Below, one piece after another: positions 9,321 through 18,257 of a stretch of 31,825 nt of DNA (positions within the stretch are counted from its first letter, which is position 1; each line of letters opens with the position of its first letter). The DNA is from Propionivibrio sp. GTDB taxonomy: Bacteria > Pseudomonadota > Gammaproteobacteria > Burkholderiales > Rhodocyclaceae. A program made the translations under genes and the position numbers. The stretch covers positions 1 to 31,825 of the forward strand of contig QKII01000110.1 of the NCBI GenBank assembly GCA_003249625.1, given 5' to 3'. The notes beneath the pieces were generated by a model. That model saw only the letters and a program-made list of their open reading frames with translations, searched no databases and had not been told where the DNA came from.

Positions 9321-9611
9321 ATGGCATTTCGAATCGTCGCCAGTTGCGTGAATTGCTTCGCCTGCGAGCCGGTCTGCCCGAACGGTGCCGTCCGGGAGGC
9401 CAGACCGCATTTCGTGATCGACTCGGGAAAATGTACCGAGTGCCTGGGCGATTTCGACGAGGCCCAGTGCGCGGCGATCTGTCCGGTCGAAGGGGCCATT
9501 GTCGACGCGCTTGGGGCTCCACTGAATCCACCCGGGTCGCTGACCGGTATTCCGCCCGAGCAACTTGCAGCAATGCAGGCTGCCGTGCAGTCCAAAATCG
9601 CGGCGCCGTAG
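9321..9611 (+). CDS. fdxN: 2[4Fe-4S] ferredoxin of the nif type (FdxN-like)
   Basis: This 96-residue ferredoxin has two cluster motifs. The first is CVNCFACEPVCP (CxxCxxCxxxCP) at residues 9-20. The second is a spaced motif, CTEC followed by eight residues and then CAAICP, at about 38-55. The enlarged second loop is typical of ferredoxins encoded beside nifB, which deliver electrons to NifB or to nitrogenase. A short acidic, helical tail of about 25 residues follows. GGAGG at 9309-9313 is an ideal ribosome binding site with a 7-base gap. The gene lies 23 bases after nifB and 10 bases before the flavoprotein gene, clearly in one transcript. The FdxN name reflects context and motif pattern; its precise electron partner is inferred. 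Confidence 0.93.
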   Translation: MAFRIVASCVNCFACEPVCPNGAVREARPHFVIDSGKCTECLGDFDEAQCAAICPVEGAIVDALGAPLNPPGSLTGIPPEQLAAMQAAVQSKIAAP

Positions 9612-9621
9612 GGGCCTTGGT

Positions 9622-11197
<1,576 letters not shown>

Positions 11198-11230
11198 TTT
11201 TTTCAACGCCACACCCACCAGGAGTCACCC

Positions 11231-11590
11231 ATGCCTACCGTTACCTTCAGCAGCAAGTTGCACAAGGACAAAACCGTTTATGCCGTTGCCGGCAGTCACC
11301 GCAAGACTATTCTTGAACTCGCCAAGGAAAATCATGTGCCGATCGATTTCAGTTGCGGTGACGGCGAGTGCGGAACCTGTCTCGTCAAGGTCTTTCCGCT
11401 CGACCGGAAAAAACGCATGGCGCATCCGTTGACCGATCACGAGATCGAAGTTCTCAAGGATATGGGCAAGATTTCCAAGGAGGAAATTGAACAGATGCTG
11501 GTTGACGACCTGATGCCCAACGAGTGGCGCCTCGCTTGTCAGATGGTGTTGCGCGACGAGGATCTGCTTGTCGAATACCCGAGCCGTTAG
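11231..11590 (+). CDS. [2Fe-2S] ferredoxin, longer nif-associated type
   Basis: This 119-residue [2Fe-2S] ferredoxin has ligands Cys42, Cys47 and Cys50 in CGDGECGTC and Cys103 in RLACQMVL. Between the third and fourth ligands it carries a charged helical insertion of about 25 residues (KKRMAHPLTDHEIEVLKDMG and following) that the preceding 95-residue paralogue lacks. This pattern is typical of FdxB/FesI-like ferredoxins of nif clusters. An AGGAG ribosome binding site precedes the ATG, 33 bases after the previous gene. It lies directly before the DraG gene, whose strong Shine-Dalgarno follows its stop codon. It is the fourth iron-sulfur protein in the operon, counting NifB. Confidence 0.92.
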   Translation: MPTVTFSSKLHKDKTVYAVAGSHRKTILELAKENHVPIDFSCGDGECGTCLVKVFPLDRKKRMAHPLTDHEIEVLKDMGKISKEEIEQMLVDDLMPNEWRLACQMVLRDEDLLVEYPSR

Positions 11591-11596
11591 GACGGC

Positions 11597-11602
11597 AGGA
11601 GG
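11597..11602 (+). promoter_or_regulatory. AGGAGG ribosome binding site that decides the DraG start
   Basis: This perfect Shine-Dalgarno lies 6 bases after the ferredoxin stop codon and 8 bases before ATT 11611. It makes initiation near 11611-11614 more likely than the GTG at 11524, even though neither ATT nor CTG is a common start codon. Confidence 0.7.
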
Positions 11603-11610
11603 CTAGCCTT

Positions 11611-12522
11611 ATTCTGCAGCCAGAAGCCAGCAACGCACTGATCCCCCGCGCCGAAGCCGCTTACCTTGGCTTGGCTATCGGCGACGCGCTTGGGGCGACG
11701 GTGGAATTCATGACGCCGCGCGAGATCGATCGTGACTTGCACGGCGGGGGCTGGCTTAACCTCAAACCGGGGCATGTCACCGATGATACGACGATGGCAC
11801 TCGCCCTCGGTGCGGCGATCATCGCCGATGGCGGCGAGGTTAACGCCCTTTCCTGCGCCCATGCCTTCGACGGATGGATGCGCGGCAAACCGGTCGATAT
11901 CGGCAATACCGTACGGCGCAACCTGATCGCGTTCCGCCGCACGGGTAACCCGGAGGCGCCGCTGTCGGAATTCGACGCGGGCAACGGGGCGGCGATGCGC
12001 ATCGTGCCCGTGGCGCTAGCCAGCCTGGGTGAGAACGAGGAAGGCGTGCGTGCGGCGGTACGCGCCCAGTCGCACGTCACCCACAACAACCCGGTATCCG
12101 ATGCGGCATGCGATCTCATCGTCTTTTCCGTCATCGACTTCCTCCGCGGTGAGCCGCTGCGGCAGGTTTATCGTCGGCGTATCGCACCGATGGTCGAGGC
12201 GTACCCGGCTTTTGCCTATCGTCATAACCGGCGCCGTGAAAACCCCAGTGGCTGGATCGTCGAAACCATGCAGGCCGTGTTGCAGGCACTGCTGGATACA
12301 AGCACGTTTGAGGAATGCCTGATTGATGTGGTCAATCGCGGCGGCGATGCCGATACCACAGGCGCCATCGCCGGGATGCTGGCCGGGGCGATGTACGGAA
12401 TCGAGTCAATTCCCTCGCGCTGGCTGCGGGCGCTCGATCCAGCGGTTTCCCGTGCGTGCCGTGAGCAGGCGAGGGCGCTTGTCGAAAGATCTCTTGTCGG
12501 GCGTAGCCGTGAAGCCGCGTGA
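11611..12522 (+). CDS. draG: DraG-type ADP-ribosylglycohydrolase, apparent ATT (or CTG) start
   Basis: The product has 303 residues from ATT at 11611. It has the ADP-ribosylglycohydrolase fold: AAYLGLAIGDALGATVEFM near the N-terminus, the metal site VTDDTTMAL (Thr57, Asp58, Asp59), GNGAAMR (123-129), HNNP, and the C-terminal metal motif NRGGDADTTG (Asp246, Asp248). In diazotrophs DraG removes ADP-ribose from an arginine of NifH and so reactivates nitrogenase after ammonium or dark shut-off. Placement in this nif operon supports that role over general protein de-ADP-ribosylation. The start is unusual. No ATG, GTG or TTG lies in frame close to the perfect AGGAGG at 11597-11602; ATT (8-base gap) or CTG at 11614 (11-base gap) fits instead. 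The alternatives are a GTG at 11524 deep inside the ferredoxin gene, or an ATG near 11710 that would cut the first conserved helix. DraT is not in the window. Confidence 0.88.
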   Translation: MLQPEASNALIPRAEAAYLGLAIGDALGATVEFMTPREIDRDLHGGGWLNLKPGHVTDDTTMALALGAAIIADGGEVNALSCAHAFDGWMRGKPVDIGNTVRRNLIAFRRTGNPEAPLSEFDAGNGAAMRIVPVALASLGENEEGVRAAVRAQSHVTHNNPVSDAACDLIVFSVIDFLRGEPLRQVYRRRIAPMVEAYPAFAYRHNRRRENPSGWIVETMQAVLQALLDTSTFEECLIDVVNRGGDADTTGAIAGMLAGAMYGIESIPSRWLRALDPAVSRACREQARALVERSLVGRSREAA

Positions 12523-12875
12523 AATGACATCGGGTAGCTAGGCCTGACGCTTCGGCGCATATGCCGAGAGAAAAATATCTGCCAGAAATTTTCTCTCTAG
12601 AGGGAATGTCTACGTGGGGTATTTGCTCAAAATCATCTGTTTGCGCTTCGCGGTTGAGCCCCCCGTTGTTTGCCCAACGTGATTGCGTGAGCTAGTCTGA
12701 AATGGTTGAGCTCGCGGGATCGTGTTGGAAATCGATTTGGATAATGACAAGAAGCGGATGCCGAATGGGATTTACGCGTTAGCGCGTTGGACCAAGGCGT
12801 CACGTTGATAGAGATGACGTGTATATTGGTTGCACGTTCGAAACAGTCGGTGTCGAAGAACAGTCTGGAATGATA
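12523..12875. other. Gene-free stretch after the nif operon, with two inverted repeats
   Basis: This 353-base gap holds no convincing gene. An inverted repeat GAGAGAAAA/TTTTCTCTC (12566-12574 and 12589-12597, 14-base loop) lies 43 bases after the DraG stop. It could end the nif transcript, although no uninterrupted T-run follows. A second repeat, GCTCAA/TTGAGC, is at 12625-12630 and 12654-12659. The part from 12720 to 12850 must hold the promoter of the binding-protein gene; TTGGAC followed 16 bases later by TAGAGA is the only, and poor, -35/-10 candidate I see. Confidence 0.55.
12566..12597 (+). terminator. Possible hairpin terminator of the nif operon
   Basis: A 9-bp perfect stem GAGAGAAAA/TTTTCTCTC with a 14-base loop begins 43 bases past the DraG stop. 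The stem is AT-rich and lacks a downstream T-tract beyond the T4 inside its own right arm, so it is at best a weak intrinsic terminator. It may instead be an operator or an RNA 3' end stabiliser. Confidence 0.3.
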
Positions 12876-13712
12876 ATGAAACGACTTCTTTCTCTCCGTG
12901 TTTTCTGTATTAGCACGTCCATTCTGATCAGCAGTTTCGCGATGTTTTCCGCCGGCGCGATGGCGAATGAAATAAGGCTTGGTGGTACCGGCAACGCACT
13001 GGGGACGATGCGCCTGATGGGTGAAGCCTTTTCCGCCCACTACCCCGCCGTGAAGGTCACCGTACTGGAAAGCATCGGTTCCAGCGGTGCAATCAGGGCG
13101 GTGCCCAAAGGAGCCATCGATATCGGCCTTTCGTCGCGACCGCTCTCTGATAAAGAGCGTGCGGCTGGTATTGAGAACACGGAATATGCCAGGACCGTGA
13201 GCGTGCTGGCGGTTTCGACCAAGGCAAAGGTTACCGAGATTACCCGCGGCGAGCTTGCCAATGTCTTCAATGGAAAACTGACTACCTGGCCGGATGGTAT
13301 GCGTATTCGGCCTGTTCTACGCCAGCCGGGCGATGACAATACGAAGCAGTTAAAAGCCGTCTCAGCGGCGATCGAGAAGGCTCTCATGGTGGCGGAAAAG
13401 CGTGAGGGGTTGGCGTTTGCCGTGACAGACCAGGATTCCGCAGAAAAAATCGAGAGTATTCCCGGTGCGATTGGTACCTCTACGCTTGCCTTGATCAAGT
13501 CTGAAGGCCGTGCCTTGCGCGCACTGAAACTGGACGGCGTGGAACCCACGGAGGAAAATTGTGCCAGTGGTGCCTATCCCTCGCCGTTGATCAAGCACTT
13601 CTATTTTATTACCCAGAAAGCACCGTCGGCCCTGGTGTTGCAGTTCATCGCATTTGTGAATTCGCCCGCCGGGCTGGAGGTGTTGTCGAAAAACGGGCAA
13701 TGGCGCCCTTGA
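12876..13712 (+). CDS. PstS-like periplasmic substrate-binding protein
   Basis: This 278-residue exported protein has a signal peptide (MKRLLSLRVFCISTSILISS and onward, probable cleavage after GAMA). The mature part begins NEIRLGGTGNALGTMRLM and continues with SIGSSGAIRAVPKGAIDIGLSSRPL, the core of the PstS/phosphate-type periplasmic binding fold. VFNGKLTTWPDG, a PstS-like block, follows. No pstCAB genes are nearby; instead the next gene, 32 bases downstream, is a hybrid histidine kinase. A role as the ligand-capturing partner of that sensor is therefore more likely than transport, but this is inference and the ligand (phosphate or another oxyanion) is unknown. The start at 12876 is chosen for the typical signal peptide and a nearby GGAA; the ATG at 12870 adds only two residues. 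Confidence 0.83.
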   Translation: MKRLLSLRVFCISTSILISSFAMFSAGAMANEIRLGGTGNALGTMRLMGEAFSAHYPAVKVTVLESIGSSGAIRAVPKGAIDIGLSSRPLSDKERAAGIENTEYARTVSVLAVSTKAKVTEITRGELANVFNGKLTTWPDGMRIRPVLRQPGDDNTKQLKAVSAAIEKALMVAEKREGLAFAVTDQDSAEKIESIPGAIGTSTLALIKSEGRALRALKLDGVEPTEENCASGAYPSPLIKHFYFITQKAPSALVLQFIAFVNSPAGLEVLSKNGQWRP

Positions 13713-13744
13713 AATCGTGTTTGGCGAACTGACGCTGACGCGAT

Positions 13745-15874
13745 ATGTCATCCCAAAATCACAATAATGCAACGGCCATCATCAGCGGCATGGCCATCTT
13801 TGTCGCCGTTCTGGTGGCAGTCAGCCTGCCTGCCGCTTATCTGCTGACATCTCTTTCCAGTGAGGCTACCGAACTGGAGTTCAAAGCCCGCGTGAAGGCG
13901 TCCGCCCTCAGCGGACTGATCGCCACAAGTCCCGATGTATGGATGTTTGCCGAGAATCGCATGCAGGGCTTGATTTCACGCGAGCCGGTGCCGTTGCCCG
14001 ACGAATTTGTGCAAGTCATGGACGCGTCGGGAAGCCACTTGGTGCAAGCCGGGTCACCCGCGACTCCCCCGGTGCTGGGGCGCAGCTATACGTTGTTTGA
14101 TGCGGACAAACCGGTTGGTCAGGTCATCGTCACACGTTCGCAGCGTGGCTTGGTGATCAACACGTTCTATGTTGCCTTGGGCGGTGTGCTCCTCGGGGCT
14201 TTTGTGTTTGTGATCATGCGGATGCTGCCGTTGCGCGCACTGGATCGAGTCACGAGTGCGCTCGTCGAAGAAAAGGAGCGCGCTGATCTGCGCACGATCG
14301 AACTGTCACAGGCGCTTGAGGTTGCCAAGGTTGCGGATCAGACAAAGGATGCCTTCCTCGCCAACATAAGCCATGAACTGCGCACACCGCTGAGTGCCGT
14401 GATCGGGATGGCGAATCTGGCACAGGGCATCAGCACTGACCCGAAGCTGCGTGATTATCTGGAGAAAATCGTCGCCTCCGGAAAACACCTCAATCACATC
14501 ATCAACGAACTGATGGACCTGTCCAAGATTTCTGCCGGCCGCATGGAGCTGGAGATCATTTCATTCAGTCTGCGTTCCGTGGTTGCGCATGTCGAGTCGG
14601 TGATGGCAAATCGCGTCGCAGAAAAGCGACTGACCATGGTCGCGATGGTGGACGAGGCGGTTCCCGACGTATTGCTGGGCGACCCTACCCGGGTTGCGCA
14701 AATATTCCTCAACCTGATTAGCAATGCGATCAAATTTACCCACGCAGGGAAAATCGCAGTCCGCGTCCGCCTGCAAGCGAGTGAGGGAAACCGGGTCTGT
14801 CTTGAGATCGATTTTGAGGATACTGGCATCGGCATGGGGCCTGAGAGTTTGAAGCAGCTGTTCAAGCCTTTCTCCCAGGCCGACGCTTCGGTGAGTCGCA
14901 AGTACGGCGGCACCGGCCTTGGTTTGACCATCAGTCGGAGTTTGGCCGAAATGATGGGCGGCGACATCAGTGTCTCCAGCATTGAAGGCCGTGGGACGAC
15001 CTTCAAGGTCAGAATCTGGCTCGGTCTCGGTAATGCCGCAGACCTGCTGGTTGCCGATTCGACCACAGAGGATGCTTTGCCGCAGCATTACCGGGACGTC
15101 CGTGTTCTTGTCGTCGAGGATCAGCCGCTCAATCGTGAAATCGTCGACGCTTTACTGATCTCCGTTGGCATTACCCCGAGCATGGTAGAGAATGGTCAAG
15201 AAGCCCTCGACATCCTTACGGAGTGCGGCCCCGACCTCTTTGACCTGATCCTGATGGATATCCAGATGCCGACGATGGATGGCCTTTCCGCCACACGCAT
15301 GTTGCGCAGTCGCCCCGAATTCGCGCAACTTCCCATCATCGGCATGACTGCCCACACCATGGCGCACGAGCAGAGAGTCAGCGCCGAGGCGGGAATGAGT
15401 GACCATATCGGCAAGCCCTTCGACAACGCCAGCTTCTATCGCACTCTGGCCAGATGGATACCCAAGGAAAAGCAAGATCGGCCGCGTGTACAAGAAGGGT
15501 TCGATACGCCCCCAACCCCCTCAAGGACACTGGACGAACTCCGTACCCTGCGCGGGGTTGATGTCGAAGCCGCAATAAGTCGTTGGGGGGGGAAGGAAGA
15601 GCGTTATCGGCACTGGCTGGCAGACTTTGAGGCGACGGCAGGCAAAGTCCCCGATGCGATTCGAGATGATGTTGCCTCCGGCCGTTGGGATGCTGCGGCT
15701 ATAACGGCACATACGTTCAAGGGGCGTCTCGGTACGCTGGGAATGACCGAGCTACACGCTTTCGTTTTGGAGTTGGAAGCAGCGCTGCGTCATTGCGAGC
15801 CTGTCGACGATCTCCTCCACAAACTGGAGCAGTCGATTGACGATATGCGTGGCCTGCTGAGACAAGTCCTGTAA
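13745..15874 (+). CDS. Hybrid sensor histidine kinase with receiver and HPt
   Basis: This 709-residue membrane sensor has a first membrane segment at about 11-36, a small periplasmic domain (about 37-137) and a second membrane segment (about 138-158). A coiled linker without an obvious HAMP leads to HisKA with His210 in ISHELRTPLS and HATPase_c with the N box (NLISNAIKF) and G boxes (DTGIGMG, GGTGLGL). A receiver (about 453-575) has Asp505 in LMDIQMP, and the C-terminal HPt has His656 in AHTFKGRLGTLG. The whole His-Asp-His relay is in one chain; the downstream response regulator is not in the window. The gene follows the PstS-like protein by 32 bases in the same direction, suggesting co-expression and a shared signal. 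A run of eight G at about 15585 lies inside the coding region without breaking the frame. Confidence 0.93.
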   Translation: MSSQNHNNATAIISGMAIFVAVLVAVSLPAAYLLTSLSSEATELEFKARVKASALSGLIATSPDVWMFAENRMQGLISREPVPLPDEFVQVMDASGSHLVQAGSPATPPVLGRSYTLFDADKPVGQVIVTRSQRGLVINTFYVALGGVLLGAFVFVIMRMLPLRALDRVTSALVEEKERADLRTIELSQALEVAKVADQTKDAFLANISHELRTPLSAVIGMANLAQGISTDPKLRDYLEKIVASGKHLNHIINELMDLSKISAGRMELEIISFSLRSVVAHVESVMANRVAEKRLTMVAMVDEAVPDVLLGDPTRVAQIFLNLISNAIKFTHAGKIAVRVRLQASEGNRVCLEIDFEDTGIGMGPESLKQLFKPFSQADASVSRKYGGTGLGLTISRSLAEMMGGDISVSSIEGRGTTFKVRIWLGLGNAADLLVADSTTEDALPQHYRDVRVLVVEDQPLNREIVDALLISVGITPSMVENGQEALDILTECGPDLFDLILMDIQMPTMDGLSATRMLRSRPEFAQLPIIGMTAHTMAHEQRVSAEAGMSDHIGKPFDNASFYRTLARWIPKEKQDRPRVQEGFDTPPTPSRTLDELRTLRGVDVEAAISRWGGKEERYRHWLADFEATAGKVPDAIRDDVASGRWDAAAITAHTFKGRLGTLGMTELHAFVLELEAALRHCEPVDDLLHKLEQSIDDMRGLLRQVL

Positions 15875-15951
15875 TCGCGCTTGTCAGTCTCAGTTAGCTG
15901 TTTTTGCGGCACAGGTCTTGTGGAGCTACGTGACCCATGCCGTCTTGGGGA

Positions 15952-16203
15952 TTACTGAGGCCGCTCGTCGCGGGGCGGGCGTTCGGGCAGGAACACGAGC
16001 TGACAGGAGCCCTTGATCGTGCGGCCGTCGGGCGTGGTCGTTTCAACCGCAGTGCCCGGCGCCTTGTCCTTGCACAGGCTGGCGTCGAAGTGGGGCGGCG
16101 GGCCCTTGTGGTCGCGCGAGGACGGTGGCAGGCCTTCGTGGGCGCAGGCGGTGTAGGCGAAGGTCGATGCAAGGATCAGTAACGAGGGGCGAAGGGGAAG
16201 CAT
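15952..16203 (-). CDS. Small exported protein, unknown function
   Basis: From the ATG at 16203 this is an 83-residue protein. Its N-terminus, MLPLRPSLLILASTFAYTAC, is a signal peptide; cleavage after ACA is plausible, and the Cys could be lipidated though the lipobox is not canonical. The short mature region is proline-rich (GPPPHFDASLCKD) and contains TTTPDGRTIKGSCQLVFLPERP. This recalls small secreted proteobacterial proteins with the pattern C-x-GK ... C-x-x-x-x-x-x-G-x-x-x-x-G-x-C, here with one cysteine position changed. GGAG lies 9 bases before the ATG on its strand. A longer frame from 16239 would place charged residues before the signal peptide and is rejected. It follows the efflux operon by 115 bases and has a perfect 13-bp inverted repeat just upstream. 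No function is proposed. Confidence 0.65.
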   Translation of the reverse strand: MLPLRPSLLILASTFAYTACAHEGLPPSSRDHKGPPPHFDASLCKDKAPGTAVETTTPDGRTIKGSCQLVFLPERPPRDERPQ

Positions 16204-16214
16204 GAGTTTTTTCT

Positions 16215-16260
16215 CCACAGAATGGTCGATATCGGGCAATGCCGTGTGACCATTCTGTGG
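16215..16260. repeat. Perfect 13-bp inverted repeat abutting the start of the small exported-protein gene
   Basis: CCACAGAATGGTC (16215-16227) and GACCATTCTGTGG (16248-16260) are exact reverse complements separated by 20 bases. On the minus strand the second arm reached by transcription ends inside the Shine-Dalgarno region of the 83-residue gene. The element could be an operator for a dimeric regulator or an RNA hairpin masking the ribosome binding site. No T-tract follows on either strand, so it is not an ordinary intrinsic terminator. Confidence 0.85.
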
Positions 16261-16317
16261 CGAGTCTCTGTAAATGGCGTTAAACCGGAAGTCGATTACC
16301 GGGATTTACCCATGGTA

Positions 16318-17541
16318 CTACTGGTAACGCAGCGCCTCGATCGGATCGAGCGCCGAGGCCTTGCGCGCCGGATAGAAGCCGAAAAACACCCCGACGCCGG
16401 TAGCGACGGCAAAGGCTACGAGGACAGCGCCACCGGAGATGACGATGACCATGTCGGTGAGCCGGTTCACCAGCAGCGCGCCACCGGTACCGAGTACCAG
16501 GCCGATCAGGCATCCGGTGACGGAAAGCATGATCGCTTCGAGAAGAAACTGCGCGAGGATGTCCTTCTTGCGTGCGCCGATGGCCATTCGGACCCCAATC
16601 TCCCGCGTCCGCTCGGTTACCGAGACGAGCATGATGTTCATGATGCCGATGCCGCCGACGAGCAGCGAGACCGAGGCGATGGCGCCAAGCAGCATGGACA
16701 TCACGCGCGTGGTCTCGGCGGCGGTGTCTGCCGCCGCGGCAAGGTTGCGGATGTAGAAGTCGTTATCCTGCTCCTCTCGCAAGCGGTGGCGCTGGCGGAG
16801 AAGAGCGGTTACGGATTTCTCGACGAGCGGCATGGCTTCCGCCGACGCCGCCTTGACCATGATCACGCGGACCGAGCCGGCGAACGGCACGCCGAAGACT
16901 TTTCGCTGAGCCGTTGAGAGCGGGATGATGATGGTGTCGTCCTGATCGCGTCCGTCGAGGTTCTGCCCCTTCGAAGCCAGGGTGCCAATGACCTCGAACG
17001 GGGTGTTCTGCAGCCGGATGGTCTTGCCGACGGGCTCTTCGCCCGGGGCGAACAGGTTTTCGATTACCGTCTTGCCGAGCAGCGCCACGCGAGTGGCCGA
17101 ACGAACATCTTCCTCGGAAAAGGTCGAACCGCTGTCCAGCGCCCAGGAGCGTGCATCGAGGTACGAGGGTGTGCTGCCGACGACGACGGCGTTCCAGTTC
17201 TTTGCGCCGTAAATCAGTTGCCGTGTCCCTTGATGTACCGGCGCCACGGTGACGACGTCGTCGAGTTCGCCAATGGCGTCGGCGTCGCCAAGGCGCAGCG
17301 TGAAGCCGTAGCCGCCGCCGGTGCGCACGCCGGACGACTGCGTCCAGCCGGCGATGATCACGTAGAGGTTGCTGCCCATGGTGCTGATCGTCTGCGCGAC
17401 GGCATATTGCGCGCCCTGGCCGATGGCCATCATCAGCACCACCGAACCGACGCCGATGACCATTCCGAGCATCGTCAGCGCCGTACGCAGCTTGTTCGAG
17501 CCCATGGCGTGCCAGGCTTCGCCCAACATCGGCTTCAGCAT
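16318..17541 (-). CDS. MacB-like ABC transporter permease
   Basis: This 407-residue inner-membrane protein of the MacB/FtsX type has an N-terminal membrane segment (about 20-42, MLGMVIGVGSVVLMMAIG) and a large periplasmic domain (about 45-280). Three C-terminal membrane segments follow; ASVSLLVGGIGIMNIMLVSVTERTREIGVRMAIGAR is the FtsX-family signature. It would transmit ATP-driven motion to the periplasmic adaptor rather than form a classic pore. In E. coli MacB the ATPase is fused to this part; here the ATPase is a separate gene at 17535-18257 whose end overlaps this start by 7 bases. It is the last gene of a four-gene efflux operon. The substrate is unknown: macrolides, peptides or siderophore-like compounds are exported by relatives. 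Confidence 0.93.
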   Translation of the reverse strand: MLKPMLGEAWHAMGSNKLRTALTMLGMVIGVGSVVLMMAIGQGAQYAVAQTISTMGSNLYVIIAGWTQSSGVRTGGGYGFTLRLGDADAIGELDDVVTVAPVHQGTRQLIYGAKNWNAVVVGSTPSYLDARSWALDSGSTFSEEDVRSATRVALLGKTVIENLFAPGEEPVGKTIRLQNTPFEVIGTLASKGQNLDGRDQDDTIIIPLSTAQRKVFGVPFAGSVRVIMVKAASAEAMPLVEKSVTALLRQRHRLREEQDNDFYIRNLAAAADTAAETTRVMSMLLGAIASVSLLVGGIGIMNIMLVSVTERTREIGVRMAIGARKKDILAQFLLEAIMLSVTGCLIGLVLGTGGALLVNRLTDMVIVISGGAVLVAFAVATGVGVFFGFYPARKASALDPIEALRYQ

Positions 17542-18257
17542 GGCTGGGCGCTCCGCTGTGGTGTGGCCAGATCGCTCACGATCAGGCCGTCCAGAAACCG
17601 CACCTGTCGTTTTGCATGATCGGCGATGTCGTGTTCGTGAGTGACGAGCACGATGGTGATGCCTTCGTCGTTGAGCTCGCGGAATAGCGCCATGATCTCC
17701 TCGCTGGTGTGGCTGTCGAGATTTCCGGTCGGTTCGTCGGCGAGGATCAGGCTCGGCGAATTGATCAGGGCGCGGGCGATGGCGACGCGCTGCTGCTGGC
17801 CGCCGGAGATGCGCGCGGGCAGCGACGCGGCGTAGCGTTCGAGGCCAACCTTCGCCAGCATTTCACGCGCTTTTTTTCGCCGTGGTTCTCGTTCGACATG
17901 GGCATAGACCAGGGGCAGCCCGACGTTGTCCTCCAACGACATGCGCGGCAGCAGGTTGAAACCCTGGAAGACGAAGCCGATCGTCCGGTTGCGCAGGACA
18001 GCCTGTTCGTCGCTTTGCAGGTGCGCGATGTTGCGACCAACGAGGTAATAGTCACCGATTGTCGGCGTGTCGAGGCAGCCGAGCAGGTTCATGAAGGTCG
18101 ATTTGCCGGAACCGGAGGGGCCCATGATTGCCACATATTCGCCGCGACGGATCGTCAGATCTACGCCCTTCAGCGCCGGGAACGGTCCCGCAGGCGTGAC
18201 GTACGACTTGCCGAGGCCAACGACGCGGATGACCTCGTCGGGTGCGTTCTCAGTCAT
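17535..18257 (-). CDS. MacB-like ABC transporter ATP-binding protein
   Basis: This 240-residue ABC ATPase of the MacB/LolD class has Walker A GPSGSGKS (46-53), the Q-loop in [10 protein letters not shown], the signature SGGQQ (151-155) and Walker [10 protein letters not shown] (169-177), followed by the switch His in LVTHEHDIA. It powers the permease encoded next. Its stop region overlaps the permease start and its own start overlaps the end of the adaptor gene, indicating translational coupling. The sequence is complete with no missing catalytic residue. The class (MacB/LolD, type VII ABC) is certain; assignment to MacB over LolD rests on the adaptor and TolC genes in the same operon. Confidence 0.95.
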   Translation of the reverse strand: MTENAPDEVIRVVGLGKSYVTPAGPFPALKGVDLTIRRGEYVAIMGPSGSGKSTFMNLLGCLDTPTIGDYYLVGRNIAHLQSDEQAVLRNRTIGFVFQGFNLLPRMSLEDNVGLPLVYAHVEREPRRKKAREMLAKVGLERYAASLPARISGGQQQRVAIARALINSPSLILADEPTGNLDSHTSEEIMALFRELNDEGITIVLVTHEHDIADHAKRQVRFLDGLIVSDLATPQRSAQPC

